Origin: Allofournierella sp.
GTDB lineage: Bacteria; Bacillota; Clostridia; Oscillospirales; Ruminococcaceae
Direction: 5' to 3'
Length of the DNA: 64,000 bases
NCBI GenBank assembly: GCA_020025635.1
Contig: JAHHRU010000001.1
Span: 1 to 64,000, forward strand
The notes beneath the pieces were generated by a model. That model saw only the letters and a program-made list of their open reading frames with translations, was not told the origin of the DNA and searched no databases. This document shows positions 59,233 through 64,000 of the stretch, piece after piece. Numbering within the stretch: the first letter of the stretch is position 1; each line of letters begins with the position of its first letter. A program made the translations under genes and the position numbers.

Positions 59233-61585
59233 CAGCGAAAGCACCTCCAATCTGCATCCCCTGGTTTCGCTTAATTTTCATCATGGCCCGGTACAGCACC
59301 TGGCCATCCAGCTTAATTTCGATGGGCTGACTGGTCACAACCTCTTGGCCGCTTCCCATCTGCGCCAATGCCTCCATCAATGCCTGCTTGATGGTCTCCA
59401 GCGGGGCCTCTACGTTGGTGCCGTTTTTCTGGTCGCCTACCATGGCAAGGAAAGGTCGGTTTGCCGGCAGCACCGCGCCTTGGGCCAGCATCGGGATTTG
59501 TGGGGCATTTAAGGTCGGGATGTCAAAGCCAAATGTTTTTCCACCCAGGCCAGGCACCCAATCTGGCACATCAAAGCTCAGCTTATTTAAAGCACAAATC
59601 ACGCAGTTGACACCTTCGACAATCGCACTGACCATACCATTGACGAAACCGATTACGCTGTTGATTGCCCCTTTCACGCCATCAACAATGCCTTTCCAAA
59701 TCCTAAGAAACCCTTCTTTGAACACCGTCCAGGCGTTCACCAGCGGGTCAATGACGGTAGATTTGAACCAATCGCAAACGGCAGACCAGGTTTCTTTGAT
59801 TTTTTCCCATACAGCAAGAGCAACCTCTTTTACTTCATCCCAGTGGCGAACCAGAAGAACCACTATGAAAATGAGGGCACCTATTGCAAGAATCACAAGG
59901 GTTATCGGAGAAGTAAGGAAATTCACCGCTGCACCAAATGCAGTCGTTACTACAGTAGCCAAAGCTCCCAAACTGTTCCAAACTGCAATCGCCCCATTCC
60001 ACACTAACAAAGCACCATTTACAAGGCCCCATGCAGCTGCAAGACTTCCGACGATAATGACTATCGTCTCAATAAGCGTTTGATGGTCGCTTATCCAAAC
60101 TGCAATGCGCTCCAATGCATCCGCCATCAAATTAAGGACAGTTACTATGACCCCGCCTGTCCATTGAGCAATTGGCTGCAAAAAAGTTTCCCAGAACCAA
60201 GTCCACAGTGGGGCAAGCGCTTCCAAAACCGCGTTCAGTATTTTGAAGGCACCCGCCAGCACATCTAGGAAAGCCGGCAGTAGATCTTCGATTGTCCATG
60301 TAGCCAATGGCACCAAGATGTGGTAGTAGGCCCATTCCAGACCTGAGAAAATAGTTTCCGTCAGTGGAGCTGCCGCTTCTTTAAGCCTTCCAAAAGCATC
60401 TATCAGCGGCTGAAAATTGATTTGTTGCAGCGGGGCCATCAATTCATGGATTTTATCCACAATCGCCTGCAGCCGAGGTGAAATCGTATCCTCCACTTCC
60501 AGCTCTGACCCAGCAGCAAGCGGTGCGGCGCCTCCGCCGCCTGCACCGTGCTGGGCACCGCTGCTTTCAGCTGAGCCGGCGCTTTGTTGAAGAACGTTGA
60601 GCTCATCGAATGCAGCCAGAGCTCCATTCGCTTCTTTTCCTGCTTTTTTTGTGGTTTTTGCGAGTTCTTTTTCAGCTGCAGCTCCGCTCCCTGCGCTGGC
60701 TGCTACCCGCTGGTTACTATCAGCCAGGGCCTGCTGTTTGACCTGAGCTTTGCCAAAGATAGTCCCCATTACAGTGGCTACAGCGTTTGCAAGGCGGGTC
60801 AGTCCAGCGATCATCGCATTGATTATCGGCAAGATTTTCTGCGCCACAGGAATGATGGCATTGCCGATTGCGACCTTCAGGTTGTTAAAATTGAAGGACA
60901 GCTGCATAAGCTGTCCCGAAAATGTGCCGGCCACCTTGGCTGCATCACCGGCCTGATATTTGCTTTCCTCAAGAATACCAATGACCTCAGCCTGGATTTT
61001 CTGTTGCTGGGTCAAGTTATTCGCGGTTGTCCCGATGCTGTGGGCATAATCATCCCACATCTTGGCCACGTTTTTTGTTATGCCGGCATTATCCACAAGG
61101 ATACTATTTTCGTTCTTCAGGCCCTCAGAAGCAGACTCTACCGCTTGACCCATGCTAAGGCTGGCCTGTCGTCCAAAGGCTGCGCTATCTTTGAGGGCGA
61201 CCATCACCTGCCGGATCTGGCTGTCATCATACCCGCGCAGCGATAGGTTCTTATATGCGTTGATGGCATTCGTTGCAGGTACAAGTCCGTCCGCTGTATA
61301 TTCATCAATAAATTTCTGTGCCTGCTTAAAGCTGCGGCCTTGACCTTCTACGACGCTGCGTAAGCCAGTCAAAGCATCTTTCAGCTGATTGGCAGCCTTG
61401 ACCGATTCGGTGCCAAACCGAATGATTTGCCGCACTGCAAAAGCGGTTCCAATCGTCTTGGTAAGATTGGCAAGGACCCCACGCAATCCGCCCAAACTGC
61501 CAGAAATATCATGGATGCCTTTTTTCAAGCCCTTATTGTCCAACGCCGTTGAAATCGTTACTTTTCCATCACTTGCCGTCCTCAT
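59222..61585 (-). CDS. Phage tail length tape measure protein
   Basis: 787 residues. Long helical N-terminus with K-A-A-N-Q-L-K-D-A-L-T-G-L (tape measure N-terminal domain), a hydrophobic membrane-like middle (about 470-570, E-T-I-V-I-I-V-G-S-L-A) and a C-terminal P-D-W-V-P-G-L-G-G-K. Its length sets the tail length. GGGAGG lies before GTG-ATG at 61588/61585, and the ATG is used. Ordered between the chaperones and the distal tail gene, as expected. Confidence 0.93.
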   Translation of the reverse strand: MRTASDGKVTISTALDNKGLKKGIHDISGSLGGLRGVLANLTKTIGTAFAVRQIIRFGTESVKAANQLKDALTGLRSVVEGQGRSFKQAQKFIDEYTADGLVPATNAINAYKNLSLRGYDDSQIRQVMVALKDSAAFGRQASLSMGQAVESASEGLKNENSILVDNAGITKNVAKMWDDYAHSIGTTANNLTQQQKIQAEVIGILEESKYQAGDAAKVAGTFSGQLMQLSFNFNNLKVAIGNAIIPVAQKILPIINAMIAGLTRLANAVATVMGTIFGKAQVKQQALADSNQRVAASAGSGAAAEKELAKTTKKAGKEANGALAAFDELNVLQQSAGSAESSGAQHGAGGGGAAPLAAGSELEVEDTISPRLQAIVDKIHELMAPLQQINFQPLIDAFGRLKEAAAPLTETIFSGLEWAYYHILVPLATWTIEDLLPAFLDVLAGAFKILNAVLEALAPLWTWFWETFLQPIAQWTGGVIVTVLNLMADALERIAVWISDHQTLIETIVIIVGSLAAAWGLVNGALLVWNGAIAVWNSLGALATVVTTAFGAAVNFLTSPITLVILAIGALIFIVVLLVRHWDEVKEVALAVWEKIKETWSAVCDWFKSTVIDPLVNAWTVFKEGFLRIWKGIVDGVKGAINSVIGFVNGMVSAIVEGVNCVICALNKLSFDVPDWVPGLGGKTFGFDIPTLNAPQIPMLAQGAVLPANRPFLAMVGDQKNGTNVEAPLETIKQALMEALAQMGSGQEVVTSQPIEIKLDGQVLYRAMMKIKRNQGMQIGGAFADAY

Positions 61586-61642
61586 CACCTCCCATCAGGC
61601 ATGAAAAAAGCACCGTCAGTTTTCTGATCGTGCTTAAACACT

Positions 61643-62209
61643 TCATTCCCCAAGCAGCTTTTTCAGCCGCTCCTGCTCTGCCAGCTCCTCGGAGGAATAC
61701 CGGCGCTTCAAATCCACCTGCTTTTTATTCTGCCGGTAAAAATCCCGCTCCCATTTTTCCAAAGGTTTGCCGCGGCGCAGCTTGTCCCGAATCGATACCC
61801 GGGTGGACAGCTGCCCTTCGCCAATTCCTTGGAAGAAAGCAAGAAAGCTCCACCAATGCAAGAATGGCAAGGCTCGGATCTCACACCCTGCCACCTTATT
61901 CACATCAGCCACGATCACCTGGGCATCCTGGTCCCAGTCAATCAGCTTTTGCGCCGGGCCATGCTGCTCTTCGGTCTGTCCTCCAGTGAGGAAGAGGGCC
62001 AGATACTCCATCGCCTCTTGCTGATCCTTTGCTGGCATTTTATCATGCTCTTCATAAAAGAGCGCCAAAGCGATCTGCCAGCGAATGAATTCCGGCTCAT
62101 CCGGATCTTCAAGATGGTGCAAAATATCCAGGATGTCCCGGAAGTCCGCATTCAGCGAATATTCCCGGCCACCGATCACAGCAGTCGTGGGCAGCTCCCA
62201 CGGGCTCAT
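61643..62209 (-). CDS. Bacteriophage Gp15-type tail assembly protein
   Basis: 188 residues. L-N-A-D-F-R-D-I-L, L-F-Y-E-E-H-D and the W-W-S-F-L-A-F-F-Q-G-I-G-E-G-Q-L-S block match phage Gp15, the second tail assembly chaperone in many Firmicutes siphophages. Its ATG overlaps the stop of the first chaperone gene (ATGA), so it is read by re-initiation rather than by frameshift. Confidence 0.88.
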   Translation of the reverse strand: MSPWELPTTAVIGGREYSLNADFRDILDILHHLEDPDEPEFIRWQIALALFYEEHDKMPAKDQQEAMEYLALFLTGGQTEEQHGPAQKLIDWDQDAQVIVADVNKVAGCEIRALPFLHWWSFLAFFQGIGEGQLSTRVSIRDKLRRGKPLEKWERDFYRQNKKQVDLKRRYSSEELAEQERLKKLLGE

Positions 62210-62697
62210 CTGGTTTTCGCCGCTGCCCGGCGCTGTGCGCGGTTTCCTTGAGCGGCAGTCACAGCGGCGGTGGTCTTTTCTTTCGTGCAGGCATTCACTC
62301 CCTCTTCGATGATGGGGATCAGCGCATTCACGAAATTGGTAAGCACACGCTCCCCGTTCGCGCCTACTGCCATCACATTGACTCCGGCCAGGATATGGTC
62401 GAAATCATTCCCCGGAAATACCCAGACCAGTACGTCCTTCGCGCGCCGATCCGCATTCGTGAGCAGGCGTACCGTCATTTCACCGGCCTTGGCCAGCTCC
62501 TGTTTCGTCGCCGACTCAGAAGCCTGCGGAATGGTTTTCCCCTGCTCCACCAGTTCTTTTTCGATGGCCAGAAGCTTTTCCTGTGCATCGAAAAAGCGGG
62601 CGTACAGATTGGGGTCGCTGGGGTTCATCCTCAGCATCTCACCGCCATTTACCTGGTATTCCTTGACACCACTATCAAAAATAATTGCTTGTGCCAT
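62206..62697 (-). CDS. Tail assembly chaperone (DUF6673 type)
   Basis: 163 residues. N-P-S-D-P-N-L-Y-A-R-F-F-D-A-Q and V-W-V-F-P-G-N-D-F-D-H-I-L fit the DUF6673 family of first tail-chaperone genes. It probably coats the tape measure before tail polymerisation. The stop overlaps the Gp15 start. Confidence 0.82.
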   Translation of the reverse strand: MAQAIIFDSGVKEYQVNGGEMLRMNPSDPNLYARFFDAQEKLLAIEKELVEQGKTIPQASESATKQELAKAGEMTVRLLTNADRRAKDVLVWVFPGNDFDHILAGVNVMAVGANGERVLTNFVNALIPIIEEGVNACTKEKTTAAVTAAQGNRAQRRAAAKTR

Positions 62698-62727
62698 TTA
62701 ATCCTCCTTTGCTTTGTCCGGGCCGTA

Positions 62728-63207
62728 TCAGGCCGGGGTAAATGTTTTTTTGACCGGATCAAAGGTGCCTTTGGTCTTCACTCCGGTATAGTGCAGAGTG
62801 AAGGGGATCTGGTAGCCGGTGGTATCTCCGCCGTAGCTGGTCACCTCGATATATACCTCTTCCTTAATGGCCGGGTATGCGCCGCTCTGGTCTGCTTCCC
62901 AAAGCTTCACCTCAACCATATCCGCTTTCAGCGCATCCAGGACAAGGCTCTCATCAATGATCTTCTGCAGTCGAGCGAAAAGCTTAGATTCCTTCTCAGC
63001 GTAGAAAGGCTCCACCTCACCGGTCTTTTCGTAGCCGCTGATCAAGACACTGGTTTCACCCAAGATGTTCTTCTTGGTTTCGACTTCCGCAGAAAGCTCC
63101 GGGCTGTACTCTTCCAGATCTTTTCCCAGGCGCTCGTATTCTGCGGTTGCACCGCCTTCTGCGGAATTGATAAAATGGGCCAGCCATTTGCGCTCAATTT
63201 TTGCCAT
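62728..63207 (-). CDS. Phage major tail protein
   Basis: 159 residues. The size, position directly before the chaperones, and the beta-rich sequence with Y-Q-I-P-F-T-L-H-Y-T-G near the end fit the tail tube subunit of the Firmicutes siphophage group. AGGTG precedes the ATG. Confidence 0.82.
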   Translation of the reverse strand: MAKIERKWLAHFINSAEGGATAEYERLGKDLEEYSPELSAEVETKKNILGETSVLISGYEKTGEVEPFYAEKESKLFARLQKIIDESLVLDALKADMVEVKLWEADQSGAYPAIKEEVYIEVTSYGGDTTGYQIPFTLHYTGVKTKGTFDPVKKTFTPA

Positions 63208-63216
63208 ATTTTCACC

Positions 63217-63657
63217 TCATTCATAGTGCATTTTGAAGGCGGCCTGCAACTGGATCATGTACATTGCCAAGCCCTCTTCGTCTGCTTCGTAAAGCGCACC
63301 GTTTTGGGCGCTTACAGTTTCTTTTTCCATGTCGATATTGCCGAAGGCAGGGGTCCTGTGGGTCACGCTCTGAGTCTGCACCCATCGCTGGAAGTCCATG
63401 ACCCAGTCTGCATTGATCTGAGCGCCCACATCGTCCCCAGGGGACTTGGGCAGCACCAGGTACAGCGCAAAATTGTACTGGTTCTGCACCGTTACTTCGC
63501 CCCACAGGTTTTCTGCCCTTCCAATCTCCTCCAGGCCTGCCGGAAAAACGCCAAAGCAGCCGGGCAGCTGATCGGTATAGTCCACCCGCATCTCACCCAG
63601 CTGGTCATATCCGGGATAAGTCTGGATCCATTCCTTGAGCTTATCCAGATCACTCAT
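63217..63657 (-). CDS. Phage tail completion/minor capsid protein
   Basis: 146 residues. L-P-G-C-F-G-V-F-P-A-G and the middle region Y-N-F-A-L-Y-L-V-L-P-K fit the minor capsid/tail-terminator family of siphophages (N-terminal short helix, beta-barrel). It overlaps the next upstream gene by four bases. The order relative to the major tail protein fits a tail terminator. Confidence 0.72.
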   Translation of the reverse strand: MSDLDKLKEWIQTYPGYDQLGEMRVDYTDQLPGCFGVFPAGLEEIGRAENLWGEVTVQNQYNFALYLVLPKSPGDDVGAQINADWVMDFQRWVQTQSVTHRTPAFGNIDMEKETVSAQNGALYEADEEGLAMYMIQLQAAFKMHYE

Positions 63658-64000
63658 TTTTTACCGCCGCCTTTCAAATCGATATACCGCTGCACATCCG
63701 CCGCCAGAGCTTTTCCTTCGGCCGCTTTCAGCCTGCGGTCCCAATAAGGACCGGCCAGGGGATTTTTGGTCTTGTTGTACTCCAGCGGCCGGGTGGTCGC
63801 TTTAAGGGTGGTACCCTTGCGGTATCGTGGACCAACGCCGGGGATGATTGCAGGGCCTTTGCCGGTTTTGCTGTTCACCATTACCTTGCCTCGATAAAGG
63901 TACTGCGCATAGGGCGTATTGGTAATGATAAAAGGCTTGCGTACATTGGTTTGGGCAATGGTCACCTTGATGGTCATGCCGGTTTTAAACGGCATGTACT
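63654..64000 (-). CDS. Minor capsid/neck protein, cut by the window edge
   Basis: At least 115 residues are visible. P-F-K-T-G-M-T (near the visible start) and Y-A-Q-Y-L-Y-R-G-K-V-M-V match the minor capsid protein family, whose usual N-terminus runs on before a K-Y-V-P-F-K-T-G block. The frame stays open past the last base, so the true start is outside. It overlaps the tail completion gene by four bases. Confidence 0.72.
   Translation of the reverse strand, partial: YMPFKTGMTIKVTIAQTNVRKPFIITNTPYAQYLYRGKVMVNSKTGKGPAIIPGVGPRYRKGTTLKATTRPLEYNKTKNPLAGPYWDRRLKAAEGKALAADVQRYIDLKGGGKK

Noticed and set aside
61580..62240. Programmed -1 frameshift between the two tail chaperone genes
   Set aside because: The GAAAACC near the stop is not a proper slippery heptamer in the reading frame, and the second gene has its own ATG in an ATGA overlap.
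1..64000. CRISPR arrays, restriction-modification systems, rRNA genes
   Set aside because: No regularly spaced repeats, no methylase or restriction motifs, and no rRNA sequence were found by reading both strands.

Overview
The window is GC-rich, densely packed bacterial chromosome that ends inside a prophage. Several features point to a gut anaerobe of the Oscillospiraceae (Faecalibacterium / Gemmiger / Subdoligranulum type). These are Gram-positive style promoters and strong GGAGG ribosome sites, frequent TTG/GTG starts, rubrerythrin, DUF1836, DUF6514 and DUF896 proteins, an XpaC-TelA operon, and above all a class-III-like preQ1 riboswitch in front of queT, a class known mainly from Faecalibacterium relatives. 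The assignment is an inference from gene content, not from a marker gene.

Region 1-6.2 kb: a sulfatase and a divergent CE6/SASA-type esterase (probable host-glycan or sialic-acid trimming), a GT-C type membrane protein, a DUF2500 membrane protein and the RodA elongation polymerase. Region 6.25-10.2 kb (+): tsaE-tsaB-rpiB-upp, then an unusual membrane-anchored Lys/Ala/Pro-rich protein with five histone-H1-like repeats. Region 10.2-17.1 kb: DUF1275 protein, a yfhO-tex pair, the YfbR-type nucleotidase and DusB. Region 17.2-21.3 kb (+): polA-rimI-tsaD. With tsaE/tsaB this gives three of the four t6A genes (tsaC is not here). Region 21.3-25.7 kb (-): icd, a CDF metal exporter and a MATE exporter. 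A strongly structured, probably independently transcribed small RNA lies between the last two.

Region 25.8-33.3 kb: DUF896, queH, then a four-gene operon joining a SAM hydroxide adenosyltransferase to a complete ECF transporter (S component, fused double ATPase, T component). After it come a DUF1836 regulator and a CLC-family anion transporter. Region 33.3-38.4 kb (-) is one tight seven-gene operon: Cof-type HAD, deoxyinosine/uracil glycosylase, XpaC, TelA, LemA-like, TPM-domain and RuvX. Region 38.6-47.2 kb (-): nagA, an ArsP_2 metal exporter and rubrerythrin (each of these two with a palindromic operator on its promoter), a membrane-anchored binding protein, a transposase remnant, DUF6514, a SARP-like regulator with a degenerate receiver domain, DegV, TrmL and a pyridoxal-type kinase. 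Region 47.3-50.7 kb (+): a small Ala-rich protein, patatin, riboswitch-queT-HAD, and a phosphoribosyltransferase-like protein with a degenerate PRPP loop.

Two serine tRNA genes (UGA, GCU) at 50.87-51.08 kb mark the prophage boundary. From 51.28 kb to the window end everything is on the minus strand and, read right to left, follows the siphophage order: minor capsid, tail completion, major tail protein, two tail chaperones, tape measure, distal tail, baseplate/Tal, collagen-like fibre, small protein, second fibre, GH25 lysin, holin, and a small two-gene unit with an operator palindrome inside its promoter. The head genes and integrase lie outside the window. The two fibre genes show clear internal composition shifts, as expected for exchanged receptor-binding tips.
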